The notes under the pieces: model-generated
The model's database searches: none
What the model was told of the DNA's origin: nothing
Seen by the model: only the letters and a program-made list of their open reading frames with translations
Position numbers and translations under genes: made by a program
Assembly: GCF_004124275.1 (NCBI RefSeq)
Contig: NZ_CP027218.1
Location: forward strand, 5,527,001 to 5,591,000
Direction of reading: 5' to 3'
DNA: 64,000 nt
Source of the DNA: Pseudomonas sp. DTU12.3
GTDB lineage: Bacteria; Pseudomonadota; Gammaproteobacteria; Pseudomonadales; Pseudomonadaceae
Part shown: piece after piece, positions 7,996 through 19,932 of the stretch
How the letters are laid out: every line of letters starts with the position of its first letter
How positions within the stretch are numbered: position 1 is the first letter of the stretch

Positions 7996-10819
7996 AGTGA
8001 CGAACCTCGCCAGCGCCGCTGATGTTGTCGACGCAACGACCGCAGATTTCCGGATGCTCCGGGTTCACGCCGACGTCTTCGCGGCAGTGCCAGCAACGGG
8101 CGCATTTCGGGAAGGCCGATTTGACGATCTTCAGCTTCAGGCCGCTGACTTCGGTGGTTACCGCGTCTTCAGGCGCGCTAACAAAAGGCGCCACGCTGGC
8201 CGTCGAGGTGATCAAGACAAAGCGCAGCTCGTTGCTCAGCTTGGCCAGGTCAGCGCTCAGCGCGTCTTCGGCATACAGCGTCACTTCGGCTTGCAGGTTG
8301 CCACCGACAGCTTTCGCCGCGCGCTGGATTTCCATCTCTTTGTTGACCGCTACTTTCACCGCCATCACGCGTTCCCAGTAGTCGCGGCCCAGTTCAACGT
8401 CGGCCGGCAGTTCGGTCAGACCTTCGTACCAGGTGTTGAGCATCACCGATTCGTTACGCTCGCCCGGCAGGTATTCCCACAGTTCGTCGGCGGTGAAGGC
8501 GAGGATCGGCGCGATCCAGCGCACCAGCGCTTCGGAGATGTGGAACAGCGCGGTTTGCGCCGAACGGCGAGCCTTGCTGTTGGCGCCAGTGGTGTACTGA
8601 CGATCCTTGATGATGTCGAGGTAGAAACCGCCCAGCTCCTGCACGCAGAAGTTGTGGATCTTCGAGTAGACGTTCCAGAAACGGTATTCGCCGTAGTGCT
8701 CTTGCAGCTCGCGTTGCAGCAGCAAGGTGCGGTCGACCGCCCAACGATCCAGCGCGAGCATTTCTTCCGCCGGCAGGATGTCGGTGGCCGGGTTGAAACC
8801 GCTCAGGTTCGAGAGCAGGAAACGCGCGGTGTTACGGATACGACGATAGGCGTCCGCACTGCGTTGCAGGATCTGGTCGGAAACTGCCATTTCACCCGAG
8901 TAGTCAGTCGAAGCGACCCACAGACGCATAATGTCGGCGCCAAGGGTGTCGTTGACTTTCTGCGGCGCAATCACGTTACCCAGCGATTTGGACATCTTGC
9001 GGCCGGCTTCGTCGACGGTGAAACCGTGGGTCAGCAGTTCGCGGTACGGCGCGTGGTTATCGATGGCGCAACCGGTCAGCAGCGACGAGTGGAACCAGCC
9101 ACGGTGTTGGTCGGAACCTTCCAGGTACAGGTCGGCACGCGGGCCGCTCTCGTGACCCATCGGGTGCGAACCGCGCAGGACGTGCCAGTGCGTGGTGCCC
9201 GAATCGAACCAGACGTCGAGGGTGTCGCTGATCTTGTCGTACAGCGGCGCTTCGTCGCCGAGCAGTTCGGCAGCGTCCATCTTGAACCAGGCTTCGATGC
9301 CTTCGACTTCAACGCGTTTGGCGACTTCTTCCATCAGCTCGACGGTGCGTGGGTGCAGCTCGCCGCTTTCCTTGTTGAGGAAGAACGGGATCGGCACGCC
9401 CCAGTTGCGCTGACGTGAGATGCACCAGTCCGGACGGTTGGCGATCATCGAGTGCAGACGCGCCTGGCCCCAGGTCGGGACGAACTTGGTGTCTTCGATG
9501 GCTTTGAGCGAGCGCACACGCAGGGTGTCGCCGCTGGTTGGCTCTTTGTCCATGCCGATGAACCATTGCGCGGTGGCGCGATAGATCAGCGGAGTCTTGT
9601 GGCGCCAGCAGTGCATGTAGCTGTGTTCGATGACGGTGGTGTGCATCAGCGCACCGACTTCGGTCAGCTTGTCGACGATGGCCGGGTTGGCCTTCCAGAT
9701 GAACTGGCCGCCGAAGAATTCCAGCGATGGCACGTATACGCCGTTGCTCTGCACTGGATTGAGGATGTCATCGTTGACCATGCCGTACTTCTTGCAGGTC
9801 ACGAAGTCGTCCACGCCGTAGGCCGGAGCGGAGTGAACCACGCCAGTGCCAGCGCCCAGTTCGACGTAGTCAGCCAGGTACACCGGCGACAGACGATCAT
9901 AGAACGGGTGACGGAAGTTGATCAGTTCCAGCTCTTTACCGGTGGTGGTGGCGATCACCGAACCTTCAACGCCGTAGCGCGCCAGGCAGGCTTCAACCAG
10001 CTCTTCAGCCAGCACCAGCAGCTTGTCGCCGATGTCGACGAGGGCGTAGTTGAACTCCGGGTGAACGTTCAGCGCCTGGTTGGCCGGAATGGTCCACGGG
10101 GTGGTGGTCCAGATCACGATCGACGCCGGTTTGCTCAACGATGGCAGACCGAACGCGGCAGCCAGTTTGGCTTCGTCAGCGATCGGGAAGGCGACGTCGA
10201 TGGTCGAGGACTTTTTGTTCTCGTACTCGACTTCCGCTTCAGCCAGCGCCGAACCGCAGTCGAAACACCAGTTCACCGGCTTGAGGCCCTTGAACACGAA
10301 ACCGCCCTTGACGATTTCGGCGAGGGCGCGGATTTCACCGGCCTCGTTCTTGAAATCCATGGTCTTGTACGGGTTGGCCCAGTCGCCCAGCACGCCGAGA
10401 CGGATGAATTCGGACTTCTGCCCTTCGATCTGCTCGGTGGCGTAGGCACGGCACAGCTCGCGGGTCTTGTCCGCGCCGAGGTTCTTGCCGTGGGTCACTT
10501 CAACCTTGTGCTCGATCGGCAGGCCGTGGCAGTCCCAACCCGGAACATACGGCGCGTCGAAGCCCGACAGGGTCTTCGAGCGGATGATCATGTCCTTGAG
10601 AATCTTGTTCAGTGCGTGACCGATGTGGATCGTGCCGTTGGCATACGGAGGGCCGTCATGCAGAACGAACTTCGGACGATCCTTGCCAATCTCGCGCAAC
10701 TTTCCGTACAGGCCAATACTGTCCCAGCGCTGCAGAATCTGCGGTTCGCGCTGTGGCAGGCCGGCCTTCATTGGGAAGGCGGTGTCCGGAAGGTTAAGCG
10801 TGGCTTTATAGTCGGTCAT
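7988..10819 (-). CDS. ileS: Isoleucyl-tRNA synthetase
   Basis: 943-residue class I aminoacyl-tRNA synthetase of the usual bacterial length. The HIGH motif is at about 65-68 within [12 protein letters not shown] and the KMSKS loop at 608-612. The CP1 editing domain lies between them. The C-terminus holds a zinc finger with the cysteine pattern CARCWHC...CGRC (about 900-930). It charges tRNA-Ile and edits valine. It is followed by lspA with an 8-base overlap and preceded by ribF only 13 bases away, the conserved ribF-ileS-lspA order. Confidence 0.98.
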   Translation of the reverse strand: MTDYKATLNLPDTAFPMKAGLPQREPQILQRWDSIGLYGKLREIGKDRPKFVLHDGPPYANGTIHIGHALNKILKDMIIRSKTLSGFDAPYVPGWDCHGLPIEHKVEVTHGKNLGADKTRELCRAYATEQIEGQKSEFIRLGVLGDWANPYKTMDFKNEAGEIRALAEIVKGGFVFKGLKPVNWCFDCGSALAEAEVEYENKKSSTIDVAFPIADEAKLAAAFGLPSLSKPASIVIWTTTPWTIPANQALNVHPEFNYALVDIGDKLLVLAEELVEACLARYGVEGSVIATTTGKELELINFRHPFYDRLSPVYLADYVELGAGTGVVHSAPAYGVDDFVTCKKYGMVNDDILNPVQSNGVYVPSLEFFGGQFIWKANPAIVDKLTEVGALMHTTVIEHSYMHCWRHKTPLIYRATAQWFIGMDKEPTSGDTLRVRSLKAIEDTKFVPTWGQARLHSMIANRPDWCISRQRNWGVPIPFFLNKESGELHPRTVELMEEVAKRVEVEGIEAWFKMDAAELLGDEAPLYDKISDTLDVWFDSGTTHWHVLRGSHPMGHESGPRADLYLEGSDQHRGWFHSSLLTGCAIDNHAPYRELLTHGFTVDEAGRKMSKSLGNVIAPQKVNDTLGADIMRLWVASTDYSGEMAVSDQILQRSADAYRRIRNTARFLLSNLSGFNPATDILPAEEMLALDRWAVDRTLLLQRELQEHYGEYRFWNVYSKIHNFCVQELGGFYLDIIKDRQYTTGANSKARRSAQTALFHISEALVRWIAPILAFTADELWEYLPGERNESVMLNTWYEGLTELPADVELGRDYWERVMAVKVAVNKEMEIQRAAKAVGGNLQAEVTLYAEDALSADLAKLSNELRFVLITSTASVAPFVSAPEDAVTTEVSGLKLKIVKSAFPKCARCWHCREDVGVNPEHPEICGRCVDNISGAGEVRHYA

Positions 10820-10832
10820 TTAAGGCTCTTCA

Positions 10833-11771
10833 TTAGCGATGGGCGCTAGGTGCGGCTAGTGCACGGGCGGTGGCGACATCCGCATTGATCGCCGTTTTCA
10901 ATGCCTCCAGAGAGGCGAAGCGCTGCTCTTCACGCAGCTTTTGGTGGAAAACCACCGTCAAACGCCGGTCATACAGATCGCCGGCAAAATCTAGAAGATG
11001 AACTTCAAGGTGGGCCTTGCCATCACCTTGTACCGTGGGGCGCACGCCGATATTGGCGACGCCGGGCCAGGTCTTGCCGTCGATATCGACATCCACCAGA
11101 TAAACCCCGGTGAACGGCACGCGACGACGCTTGAGTTGAATGTTGGCAGTGGGCGTACCCAGTTGCCGGGCCAGTTTCTGGCCGTGCAGCACGCGACCGG
11201 CGATCCGGTACGGGCGGCCGAGCAAGCGTTCGGCCAAGGCAAAATCGGCAGCGGCCAAGGCGTTGCGTACCTGCGTGCTGCTGACACGAATGCCGTCCAG
11301 CTCGACGGTTTGCGCGGCTTCGACGGTAAAACCGTGAACCTGCCCGGCCTGCATCAGGAAATCGAAATCGCCGAGGCGGTCGCAACCGAAACGGAAATCG
11401 TCACCGACCTCCAGATGCTGCACGCCCAGACCATCCACAAGGATGGTGTCGACGAACTCACTGGCACTGAGCTTGCTCAAGCGCTGGTTGAACGCCAGGC
11501 ACAAGACCCGGTCAACGCCTTCGGCGGCCAGCAGTTGCAGCTTGTCGCGCAACCGTGCCAGACGCGCCGGGGCGGTTTCGGGGGCAAAGAATTCCCGTGG
11601 CTGCGGCTCGAAAATCACCACGCAGCTGGGTACGCCCAACTCGAGCGCACGCTCACGCAGTCGGGCCAGGATAGCCTGGTGACCACGGTGAACACCGTCA
11701 AAGTTGCCAATAGTGGCGACGCAGCCCCGATGCTGGGGGCGCAAGTTGTGGAGGCCTCGAACCAGCTGCAT
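10833..11771 (-). CDS. ribF: Bifunctional riboflavin kinase/FAD synthetase
   Basis: 312 residues, the normal length. The N-terminal FAD synthetase domain (about 15-190) shows CVATIGNFDGVHRGH with the nucleotidyltransferase GxHxGH-like motif and the ISSTxxR equivalent (VSSTQVRNAL). The C-terminal flavokinase domain (about 190-305) shows LGTPTANIQL and GVYLV. It makes FMN then FAD from riboflavin. I start it at 11771 (MQLVRGL, the family N-terminus); an in-frame ATG at 11789 is possible. It leads the ribF-ileS-lspA-fkpB run. Confidence 0.96.
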   Translation of the reverse strand: MQLVRGLHNLRPQHRGCVATIGNFDGVHRGHQAILARLRERALELGVPSCVVIFEPQPREFFAPETAPARLARLRDKLQLLAAEGVDRVLCLAFNQRLSKLSASEFVDTILVDGLGVQHLEVGDDFRFGCDRLGDFDFLMQAGQVHGFTVEAAQTVELDGIRVSSTQVRNALAAADFALAERLLGRPYRIAGRVLHGQKLARQLGTPTANIQLKRRRVPFTGVYLVDVDIDGKTWPGVANIGVRPTVQGDGKAHLEVHLLDFAGDLYDRRLTVVFHQKLREEQRFASLEALKTAINADVATARALAAPSAHR

Positions 11772-11900
11772 AACGCGCTTCTTGCTCATAAAGTGGTCGA
11801 TTATAACCACACCCGACGGTCGACGACAGGCAACACCGTAACGCAAAGTGATCGAGCCGACAAAACTGCCGGCCCGCGCCCATCCATAAAGGGTAAAACC

Positions 11901-13439
11901 TCAGCTCAAGGCCTTGCGATTGAAGTCGCGCAAGCGGAAACCGAGCAGCAGCAACATACCGAAATAAGCGACTACGCCCGCCGCGACCAATGCGCCCAGA
12001 CGCAGGAAACGCTCAAGCATGTGTCCTTGATCCCATGGCGGCATGAAATGCATACCGACCAGAAGCACCACGGACATCACCGCCACCGCCACCACCAGTT
12101 TGAAACCGAACTTGGCCCAGCCCGGTTGCGGCTGGTACATCTGTTGCTTGCGAAGTTGATAGAACAGCAGTCCGGCGTTCAGACACGCACCCGCACTGAT
12201 CGCCAAGGCCAGACCGGCGTGCGCCAGCGGACCAATCAGCACCAGGTTGAACAACTGGGTAACCACCAGAGTGAATATTGCGATTTTCACCGGGGTACGG
12301 ATGTTCTGTTGCGCGTAAAAGCCCGGCGCCAGCACTTTGATCACGATTATCCCGAGCAGACCGACAGAATAGGCAATCAGTGCGCGCTGCGTCATTTCGG
12401 CGTCGAAGCCACTGAACTGACCGTACTGGAACAGCGAAACGGTCAGCGGTTCGGCGAGAATCCCCAGCGCCAGCGAACACGGCAGCACCAGCACGAAGCA
12501 CAGGCGCAGGCCCCAATCGAGAATCCGCGAATACTCGTGGCGATCCTTGCTGGCGTAAGTTTTGGCCAGTGTCGGCAGCAGAATCGTGCCCAACGCCACG
12601 CCAAGCACGCCGGACGGCAACTCCATCAAGCGGTCAGCGTAATACATCCAAGACACCGAGCCCGCCACCAGAAACGAGGCGAAGATGGTGTTGATGATCA
12701 GCGAAATCTGGCTGACCGACACGCCAAGAATCGCCGGCAGCATCTGTTTCATCACGCGCCACACGCCGGTATCGCGCAGATTCAGGCGCGGCAGCACCAG
12801 CATGCCGATCTTTTTCAGGTGCGGCAGTTGATAGAGCAACTGCGCCAGACCACCGACCAACACCGCCCAGCCAAGGGCCATGACCGGTGGATCGAAGTAC
12901 GGTGTAAGGAACAACGCAAAGACGATCATGCTGACGTTAAGCAGGGTCGGCACAAACGCCGGCACCGAGAAGCGGTTCCAGGTATTGAGAATCGCACCGG
13001 CCAGCGATGACAGCGAGATCAGCAATATATAGGGGAACGTCACCCGCAGCAGATCGGAGGTGAGCTGGAATTTTTCCGGCGTGTCGGTGAAACCGGGAGC
13101 CGTGGCCCAGATCACCCAGGGCGCGGCGATCATGCCCAGCGCAGTGACGATCGCCAGTACCAGTGTCAGCAAACCTGAAACGTAAGCAATGAACGTACGC
13201 GTCGCCTCTTCGCCCTGCTGGCTTTTGTATTCGGCCAGAATCGGCACGAATGCCTGCGAGAAAGCGCCCTCGGCAAAGATCCGCCGCAGCAGATTGGGCA
13301 ATTTGAAGGCAATAAAGAAGGCGTCCGTCGCCATCCCGGCGCCGAATGTACGGGCAATGAGCGTGTCACGAACAAACCCTAAAACCCGGGAAAGCATCGT
13401 GATAGAGCTGACGGCGGCCAACGATTTGAGCAGATTCAT
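11901..13439 (-). CDS. murJ: Lipid II flippase MurJ (MviN)
   Basis: 512-residue polytopic membrane protein with about 14 hydrophobic helices. The N-terminus ([20 protein letters not shown], then [13 protein letters not shown]) and [12 protein letters not shown] are diagnostic of MurJ, including the cationic residues of helix 1 and loop 1 needed for lipid II flipping. It moves the peptidoglycan precursor lipid II across the inner membrane. It lies 129 bases upstream of ribF and is divergent from rpsT, as in other pseudomonads. Confidence 0.97.
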   Translation of the reverse strand: MNLLKSLAAVSSITMLSRVLGFVRDTLIARTFGAGMATDAFFIAFKLPNLLRRIFAEGAFSQAFVPILAEYKSQQGEEATRTFIAYVSGLLTLVLAIVTALGMIAAPWVIWATAPGFTDTPEKFQLTSDLLRVTFPYILLISLSSLAGAILNTWNRFSVPAFVPTLLNVSMIVFALFLTPYFDPPVMALGWAVLVGGLAQLLYQLPHLKKIGMLVLPRLNLRDTGVWRVMKQMLPAILGVSVSQISLIINTIFASFLVAGSVSWMYYADRLMELPSGVLGVALGTILLPTLAKTYASKDRHEYSRILDWGLRLCFVLVLPCSLALGILAEPLTVSLFQYGQFSGFDAEMTQRALIAYSVGLLGIIVIKVLAPGFYAQQNIRTPVKIAIFTLVVTQLFNLVLIGPLAHAGLALAISAGACLNAGLLFYQLRKQQMYQPQPGWAKFGFKLVVAVAVMSVVLLVGMHFMPPWDQGHMLERFLRLGALVAAGVVAYFGMLLLLGFRLRDFNRKALS

Positions 13440-13609
13440 TGAGGGAATTTGTGCCTGTCGATAAACAGCAGGCGAACAAAGCGCCTACTTGTGCGATACT
13501 CCGCGCCGCAGCAGCACAGAGCCAAAGCTCGCGAGTTTACAGGTCAAGCGCCGGAAATAAATATCCCGCCTCTTTATACCTACCACTTAGCGGAACGTTT
13601 CAAGTGCCC

Positions 13610-13638
13610 TTGACAAGACTTCAACTCATCGGCATGAT
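13610..13638 (+). promoter_or_regulatory. Sigma-70 promoter for rpsT
   Basis: A perfect -35 TTGACA (13610-13615) is followed after a 17-base spacer by CATGAT (13633-13638), four of six matches to the -10 consensus. The start codon of rpsT is about 55 bases downstream. A strong -35 suits a ribosomal protein gene. Assigned by sequence only. Confidence 0.6.
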
Positions 13639-13691
13639 TCGCGGCCTATTTTGTTTGCTATTTCCTAAAAAGTCTTTCGAGGAGCTCGACG

Positions 13692-13964
13692 GTGGCCAAC
13701 TCACCTTCCGCCAAAAAACGTGCAAAACAGGCTGAGAAGCGTCGCAGCCACAACGCCAGCCTGCGTTCCATGGTTCGCACCTACATCAAGAATGTAGTTA
13801 AAGCCATCGACGCAAAAGACGCTGAAAAAGCTCAAGCTGCATACGTTCTGGCTGTGCCAGTAATCGACCGCATGGCCGATAAAGGCATCATCCACAAGAA
13901 CAAGGCTGCTCGTCATAAGAGCCGTCTGAATGGCCACGTTAAAGCGCTGAAAGAAGCTGCTTAA
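13692..13964 (+). CDS. rpsT: 30S ribosomal protein S20
   Basis: 90-residue basic protein with the S20 pattern [21 protein letters not shown] and a C-terminal half rich in Lys and Ala. It binds 16S rRNA early in 30S assembly. The start codon is GTG at 13692 with GAGGAG 8 bases upstream. S20 mRNAs often use a non-ATG start; in E. coli the UUG start is linked to autogenous control, so the GTG here may have the same role (inference). A clear terminator follows. It is a single-gene unit divergent from murJ. Confidence 0.98.
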   Translation: MANSPSAKKRAKQAEKRRSHNASLRSMVRTYIKNVVKAIDAKDAEKAQAAYVLAVPVIDRMADKGIIHKNKAARHKSRLNGHVKALKEAA

Positions 13965-13982
13965 TCGACGTAGTCATTAAAA

Positions 13983-14008
13983 AACCGACCTTAGGGTCGG
14001 TTTTTTAT
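13983..14008 (+). terminator. Rho-independent terminator of rpsT
   Basis: Inverted repeat AACCGACC-TTAG-GGTCGGTT followed by a run of T, 19 bases past the rpsT stop. Confidence 0.92.
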
Positions 14009-14039
14009 TGCCTGTGATTTAACAAATCCAGCGCAAAAA

Positions 14040-14132
14040 AATGTGGGAGCGGGCTGCTAGCGAATGCGATCTGCCAGTTGATACCTCTATCGACTGACAC
14101 GACCTCTTCGCGAGCAAGCCCGCTCCCACATT
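14040..14132. repeat. REP pair (REPIN), one arm degenerate
   Basis: The right arm (14107-14132) is the standard CGCGAGCAAGCCCGCTCCCA sequence. The left arm reads GGGAGCGGGCTGCTAGCGAA, missing one T and changed at the centre, so this pair has begun to decay. It lies between rpsT and creA. Confidence 0.9.
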
Positions 14133-14145
14133 TTGATTTGCGTGG

Positions 14146-14613
14146 TTATTGCTGGACAGGCACCCATGGCAGGATCGGGATTGCAGTCACGGCATTCTGC
14201 GGACTGCCTTCGATCAAGCGGTCGCTGTAGACCAGGTACACCAGCGTATTGCGCTTCTTGTCGAGGAAACGCACCACTTGCATGGTCTTGAACACCAGCG
14301 ATGTGCGCTCCTTGAACACCTCATCGCCATCCTTCAGCTCACCGTTAAACTTGATCGGGCCGACCTGACGGCATGCGATCGAAGCTTCTGCGCGATCTTC
14401 AGCCAGACCCAAACCACCCTTCACGCCGCCAGTCTTGGCGCGCGACAGGTAGCAGGTCACCCCTTCAACCTTCGGATCATCGAACGCCTCGACGACGATC
14501 CGGTCGTTCGGGCCGACAAATTTGAACACCGTCGACACCTGACCGATTTCTTCGGCCGAGGCCAGCAATGGCAGCGCCATCAGCAAGCCCAACAATCCTT
14601 TTGCTAAACGCAT
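14146..14613 (-). CDS. creA: CreA family periplasmic protein
   Basis: 155 residues. Residues 1-20 form a signal peptide ending in LASA. The mature part begins [19 protein letters not shown] and includes [20 protein letters not shown] and [13 protein letters not shown], the CreA family pattern with two conserved cysteines. The molecular function of CreA is not known. AAGGA stands 8 bases before the ATG. It begins 10 bases after proB, so the two may share a transcript; this neighbourhood (creA-proB-obg) is conserved in Pseudomonas. Confidence 0.93.
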   Translation of the reverse strand: MRLAKGLLGLLMALPLLASAEEIGQVSTVFKFVGPNDRIVVEAFDDPKVEGVTCYLSRAKTGGVKGGLGLAEDRAEASIACRQVGPIKFNGELKDGDEVFKERTSLVFKTMQVVRFLDKKRNTLVYLVYSDRLIEGSPQNAVTAIPILPWVPVQQ

Positions 14614-14623
14614 GAAGTTTTCC

Positions 14624-15742
14624 TTATACCAGAATCAGGTTGTCACGGTGGACCAGTTCCGGCTCCGCCATGTAACCGAGCAAACCGACAATCGCATCCG
14701 ACGACTGACCGATGATTTTTTGCGCTTCCAGCGCGCTGTAGTTAGCCAGGCCACGAGCGATCTCACGACCGTCCGGCGCCACGCAGACCACCATCTCACC
14801 GCGACGAAAGCTGCCCTGAACCAGTTTGACACCCACCGGCAGCAGGCTTTTGTTGCCCTTGGACAACGCCGCCACCGCACCATCATCCAACACCAGGGTG
14901 CCGCGCGTCTGCAGATGCCCGGCCAGCCATTGCTTGCGCGCCGCGAGCATGCCGCGCTCAGGCGACAGCAACGTACCAATGCGCTCGCCTGCTTTCAGGC
15001 GATCAAGCACGCGCTCAAGACGCCCGCCGACAATAATGGTGTGCGCACCGGAACGTGCCGCCAGTCGCGCCGCCCGCAGCTTGGTCTGCATGCCGCCGCG
15101 CCCCAGCGCCCCACCGGTACCGCCCGCCACCGCGTCCAGGCTCGGATCGTCGGCGCGCGCTTCGTAAATCAGCTGCGCATCAGGGTTGTTGCGCGGATCA
15201 GCGTCGAACATGCCGTCGCGATCGGTAAGGATCACCAGCAGATCCGCCTCGACCAGGTTGGCCACCAGCGCAGCCAGCGTATCGTTGTCGCCAAAGCGGA
15301 TTTCATCGGTGACCACGGTGTCGTTTTCATTGATCACCGGGATCACTTTCAGTTCGACCAGCGCGCGCAAGGTGCTGCGGGCATTGAGGTAGCGCTTGCG
15401 ATCGGACAGGTCGTCGTGAGTCAGGAGAATCTGCGCGGTGTGCCGGCCATGCTCGGCGAAGCTCGATTCCCATGCCTGCACCAGACCCATCTGGCCAATC
15501 GCTGCAGCCGCCTGGAGTTCGTGCATCGCACTGGGTCGTGCGGTCCAGCCCAAACGGCTCATGCCGGCTGCTACTGCCCCGGAGGACACCAGCACCAGCT
15601 CGACGCCCGCCTCATGCAGCGCCACCATCTGCTCGACCCAGACACTCATTGCCGCGCGATCCAGCCCTTTGCCATCAGCTGTCAGCAAAGCGCTGCCGAT
15701 CTTCACGACCCAACGCTGCGCACCTGTCACCTTGCTCCGCAT
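14624..15742 (-). CDS. proB: Glutamate 5-kinase
   Basis: 372-residue cytosolic enzyme for the first step of proline synthesis, phosphorylating L-glutamate. The amino acid kinase domain (about 8-250) shows [31 protein letters not shown] and [15 protein letters not shown]; a PUA domain occupies about 275-365. Start taken at 15742 ([11 protein letters not shown]), matching the usual N-terminus; ATG codons at 15745 and 15751 are alternatives. It sits between obg and creA on the same strand. Confidence 0.96.
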   Translation of the reverse strand: MRSKVTGAQRWVVKIGSALLTADGKGLDRAAMSVWVEQMVALHEAGVELVLVSSGAVAAGMSRLGWTARPSAMHELQAAAAIGQMGLVQAWESSFAEHGRHTAQILLTHDDLSDRKRYLNARSTLRALVELKVIPVINENDTVVTDEIRFGDNDTLAALVANLVEADLLVILTDRDGMFDADPRNNPDAQLIYEARADDPSLDAVAGGTGGALGRGGMQTKLRAARLAARSGAHTIIVGGRLERVLDRLKAGERIGTLLSPERGMLAARKQWLAGHLQTRGTLVLDDGAVAALSKGNKSLLPVGVKLVQGSFRRGEMVVCVAPDGREIARGLANYSALEAQKIIGQSSDAIVGLLGYMAEPELVHRDNLILV

Positions 15743-15837
15743 CATCTTCAACCTTAGCTTGAGGGCAGCGCGACCCAGCGCCGCCCGTGACGTTATTCTT
15801 GGCCATTACCGACCAACAACCGATTTCCAGATACCAA

Positions 15838-15861
15838 AACGCCGCTCGATTGAGCGGCGTT
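15838..15861 (-). terminator. Likely terminator of obg
   Basis: A 10-bp perfect stem (AACGCCGCTC / GAGCGGCGTT) with a 4-base loop lies 19 bases beyond the obg stop. Read on the minus strand it ends in a short TTTTGG tract, so termination may be incomplete and proB could be read through. Confidence 0.65.
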
Positions 15862-15879
15862 CAAGTTTATCGCAACGAA

Positions 15880-17142
<1,263 letters not shown>

Positions 17143-17252
17143 TCAAGACATAAGACTCTTGCAAAAATGAGCGCAGCGACCCCAATCCACGACCTACATC
17201 GTACGCCGACAGCCCATACAAACAGTTTTGCAAGAGACTCACCCCACAAACG

Positions 17253-17282
17253 AAAAAGCCCCGTCGCGAGACAGGGCTTTTC
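17253..17282 (-). terminator. Terminator after rpmA
   Basis: On the minus strand, GAAAAGCCC pairs with GGGCTTTTTC across a GC-rich loop and ends in a T run, 15 bases past the rpmA stop. It separates rplU-rpmA from obg and may work as an attenuator. Confidence 0.8.
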
Positions 17283-17296
17283 CAGCGATTGCGCAA

Positions 17297-17554
17297 TTAA
17301 GCTGCGACAACGCTCACGTAACGGCGGTTGAACGCGCCTTTTACTTCAAACTTGATCACGCCTTCGATTTTAGCGAAGAGGGTGTGATCTTTACCCATGC
17401 CTACACCGTAACCGGCGTGGAATTGGGTGCCGCGCTGACGCACGATGATGTTGCCCGGAATGATTTTCTGGCCGCCATACATCTTAACGCCAAGGCGTTT
17501 GGCTTCTGAGTCGCGACCGTTACGGGTACTACCACCAGCTTTTTTGTGTGCCAT
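17297..17554 (-). CDS. rpmA: 50S ribosomal protein L27
   Basis: 85 residues: [20 protein letters not shown] followed by LGVKMYGGQ and the [17 protein letters not shown] core. It begins directly with the AHKK tail that reaches the peptidyl transferase centre; there is no Firmicutes-type N-terminal leader needing cleavage. A clear AGGAG precedes the ATG. It is the second gene of the rplU-rpmA operon. Confidence 0.99.
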   Translation of the reverse strand: MAHKKAGGSTRNGRDSEAKRLGVKMYGGQKIIPGNIIVRQRGTQFHAGYGVGMGKDHTLFAKIEGVIKFEVKGAFNRRYVSVVAA

Positions 17555-17588
17555 GAGTCAATTCTCCTAGTGAGGAATTAGGCTGAAA

Positions 17589-17903
17589 TTAAGCCTGAAT
17601 ACCGGTGATTTTGATCTCGGTGTACCACTGGCGGTGGCCCATACGCTTCATGTGGTGCTTACGACGACGGAACTTGATGATGCGGACTTTATCGTGACGA
17701 CCTTGGGAGATCACTTCAGCCACAACGGTAGCGCCAGCAACAACTGGAGCGCCGATGTTCACGTCGTCGCCATTGGCAACCAACAGAACGCGATCAAAGG
17801 TAACGGATTCGCCGGTAGCGATTTCCAGTTTTTCGATCTTCAGGTATTCACCTGGGGCGACTTTGTACTGCTTGCCGCCAGTAACGATTACTGCATAAGA
17901 CAT
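17589..17903 (-). CDS. rplU: 50S ribosomal protein L21
   Basis: 104 residues, the normal length: [20 protein letters not shown] at the start and [19 protein letters not shown] near the end. The open frame extends far upstream, but GGAGAAAT before the ATG at 17903 and the conserved N-terminus fix the start. It binds 23S rRNA next to L20. First gene of the rplU-rpmA operon, divergent from ispB. Confidence 0.98.
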   Translation of the reverse strand: MSYAVIVTGGKQYKVAPGEYLKIEKLEIATGESVTFDRVLLVANGDDVNIGAPVVAGATVVAEVISQGRHDKVRIIKFRRRKHHMKRMGHRQWYTEIKITGIQA

Positions 17904-18034
17904 GGTATTTCTCCGATAATCCTGCTCACCCAGCTCTTTATAAGAAGAGGTATTGGCTGGCATGGCTGCATTAGGCTGGAAGGCCTGTTGCAATTGCGTA
18001 AGGCAGGTGCTGCCCAGGAAGTTCAGGGTGCGCG

Positions 18035-18063
18035 ATTGTACGCAAGGCGCGACAGTCACGCAA
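18035..18063 (-). promoter_or_regulatory. Sigma-70 promoter for rplU-rpmA
   Basis: On the minus strand TTGCGT (complement of 18058-18063) and TACAAT (complement of 18035-18040) are separated by exactly 17 bases: a good -35 and a five-of-six -10. The implied leader of about 125 bases before rplU is long enough for autogenous control. Assigned by sequence only. Confidence 0.6.
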
Positions 18064-18073
18064 GTAGCCTTCA

Positions 18074-18209
18074 GGCGGTGTGAAAGCGTCGCGAGCGAAG
18101 GGAATACTAAGAAAAAACAGGCGAGGAAGCGGAGTTTACGGTTTGTAAATGAGCATTCCGAGCCTGTTTTTGACGCAGGATTACCGAGCGCAGCAGCTTT
18201 CACAGTGCC
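18074..18209. repeat. Three-tier palindromic element, copy A
   Basis: A nested inverted repeat between the rplU and ispB promoters. The outer arms are related to GGCACTGTGAAAGC and its complement, the middle stem is AAAAACAGGC / GCCTGTTTTT, with GGAA / TTCC inside, and the apical hairpin is TTTAC-GGTTT-GTAAA. A second copy with the same architecture lies at 34561-34712. It is unlike the REP families of this window. No coding potential is evident. Confidence 0.8.
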
Positions 18210-18219
18210 CGACCGCGCC

Positions 18220-18248
18220 TTGACAGGTCTGGACTGGGGTCCTAGCAT
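18220..18248 (+). promoter_or_regulatory. Sigma-70 promoter for ispB
   Basis: Perfect TTGACA (18220-18225), a 17-base spacer, then TAGCAT (18243-18248). The ispB ATG follows at 18281, giving a leader of about 25 bases. It starts immediately after palindromic element copy A. Assigned by sequence only. Confidence 0.6.
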
Positions 18249-18280
18249 GCCGCGCAACCCTTCTGGAGCGACTCTCGCTG

Positions 18281-19249
18281 ATGCAACCCCAAGCTTTCTA
18301 CCGCGCGGTGGCGGACGATTTTAGCGCCGTCGACGGCATCATCAAGAAGCAGCTGACTTCCCGAGTGCCGCTGGTATCGAAAATCGGCGATTACATCACG
18401 TCGGCCGGCGGCAAACGCCTGCGTCCTTTATTAGTGTTGCTGTGTGGCAAGGCACTGGGCCGTGAAGGCGACGATCTGCGCCTGCTCGCCGCCACCATCG
18501 AATTCCTGCACACCGCGACCCTGCTGCATGACGATGTCGTCGACATGTCCGGCATGCGCCGTGGCCGCTCGACCGCCAACGCCATGTGGGGCAACGCGCC
18601 AAGCGTGCTGGTCGGCGACTTCCTCTATTCGCGCTCATTCGAAATGATGGTCGAACTGGGTTCGATGCCGGTGATGAAGATCCTGTCCCAGGCCACGCGC
18701 ATCATCGCCGAAGGCGAAGTGTTGCAGCTGTCCAAGGTACGTGACGCCAGCACCACCGAAGAAACCTACATGGAAGTCATCCGCGGCAAGACCGCGATGC
18801 TCTTCGAAGCGTCGACCCACAGCGCCGCAGCCCTGTGCGAGGCAACGCCTGAACAGTCTGAAGCGCTGCGCACCTTTGGTGATCACCTCGGCGTGGCGTT
18901 CCAGTTGGTAGACGACTTGCTCGACTACAAGGGCGACGCGGAAACCCTGGGCAAGAACGTCGGTGACGATCTGGCCGAAGGCAAGCCGACCCTGCCGCTG
19001 ATCTACACCATGCGCGAAGGCACGCCGGAACAGGCTGCGCTGGTGCGTCAGGCGATCCAGAAAGGCGGGATCGAAGATCTCGAGAGCATTCGCATTGCCG
19101 TCGAAGCCTCTGGTTCGCTGGAGTACACCGCACAACTGGCGCGTGATTACGTGGCCCGTGCGATCAAGTGCCTTGAGGCGTTGCCGGCCAGTGAATACCG
19201 GGATGCGCTGGTTGAACTGAGCGAGTTTGCGGTCGCGCGTACGCACTGA
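18281..19249 (+). CDS. ispB: Polyprenyl (octaprenyl/solanesyl) diphosphate synthase
   Basis: 322-residue all-alpha trans-prenyltransferase. The first aspartate-rich motif appears as [15 protein letters not shown] (about 83-97) and the second as [12 protein letters not shown] (about 208-219); GGKRLRP is at about 43-49. It condenses IPP onto farnesyl diphosphate to make the ubiquinone side chain; pseudomonads use Q9, so the product is probably solanesyl diphosphate (inference). It links to ispH in this window through IPP supply. GGAGCG precedes the ATG by about 10 bases. Confidence 0.96.
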   Translation: MQPQAFYRAVADDFSAVDGIIKKQLTSRVPLVSKIGDYITSAGGKRLRPLLVLLCGKALGREGDDLRLLAATIEFLHTATLLHDDVVDMSGMRRGRSTANAMWGNAPSVLVGDFLYSRSFEMMVELGSMPVMKILSQATRIIAEGEVLQLSKVRDASTTEETYMEVIRGKTAMLFEASTHSAAALCEATPEQSEALRTFGDHLGVAFQLVDDLLDYKGDAETLGKNVGDDLAEGKPTLPLIYTMREGTPEQAALVRQAIQKGGIEDLESIRIAVEASGSLEYTAQLARDYVARAIKCLEALPASEYRDALVELSEFAVARTH

Positions 19250-19259
19250 TTCTGCCCTT

Positions 19260-19350
19260 TGTGGGAGCGAGCCTGCTCGCGAAAGCATTCTGCCAGTCGA
19301 TATCAATGCTGACTGACAAAACGCCTTCGCGAGCAGGCTCGCTCCCACAG
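19260..19350. repeat. REP pair (REPIN), GAGCCTGCTCGC variant
   Basis: Inverted arms GTGGGAGCGAGCCTGCTCGC and its complement, about 45 bases apart, between ispB and the zinc-ribbon gene. Both arms carry compensating changes (AGCCTGCT versus GGCTTGCT) relative to the copy at 6926, so pairing is kept. Confidence 0.93.
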
Positions 19351-19430
19351 TTGTTTGTGCGATATGCCCTCCCGCCGTTAAAACCTTATACAATGTGCGA
19401 CTTTTAGCGATCCCTACCCAAGGAGCCTTA

Positions 19431-19772
19431 GTGAGCACGTTGCCACCCTGCCCGAAATGCAATTCCGAATTCACCTACGAAGACGGTACCCAACTGGTGT
19501 GCCCTGAGTGCGCCCACGAGTGGTCCGCCAGTGGCGAAGCCGAAGTGGCATCCGATGATGCCGTGAAGAAAGATTCGGTCGGTAATGTCCTGCAGGACGG
19601 CGACACCATCACCGTGATCAAGGACCTCAAGGTCAAGGGCACCTCGCTGGTGGTCAAGGTCGGCACCAAGGTCAAGAACATCCGCCTGTGCGATGGCGAC
19701 CACGACATCGACTGCAAAATCGACGGCATCGGCCCGATGAAACTGAAATCCGAGTTCGTCAGAAAAGTCTGA
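19431..19772 (+). CDS. PhnA/YjdM family zinc-ribbon protein
   Basis: 113 residues starting at GTG 19431, with AAGGAGC 5-11 bases upstream. The N-terminus holds a zinc ribbon with two CxxC knuckles, CPKC (about 6-9) and CPEC (about 25-28). The rest is the PhnA/YjdM domain: [27 protein letters not shown] and [12 protein letters not shown]. Despite the old name, this family is not the phosphonoacetate hydrolase and its role is not established. The gene stands alone between REP pairs. Confidence 0.93.
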   Translation: MSTLPPCPKCNSEFTYEDGTQLVCPECAHEWSASGEAEVASDDAVKKDSVGNVLQDGDTITVIKDLKVKGTSLVVKVGTKVKNIRLCDGDHDIDCKIDGIGPMKLKSEFVRKV

Positions 19773-19932
19773 TTCTGCTGTCATCCATCCCGCGCCAGCC
19801 GTGGGATGGCGCTTCACCCTCCCCCCGTTTCAACCCGATAAAACCGCGCAATAGCCAAACGCCAGCCGTTTTGACCTTACGCAATCTTTACCCGGAAAAA
19901 TTCACAATCTGCCAATAGGCGCTTGCTATTTA

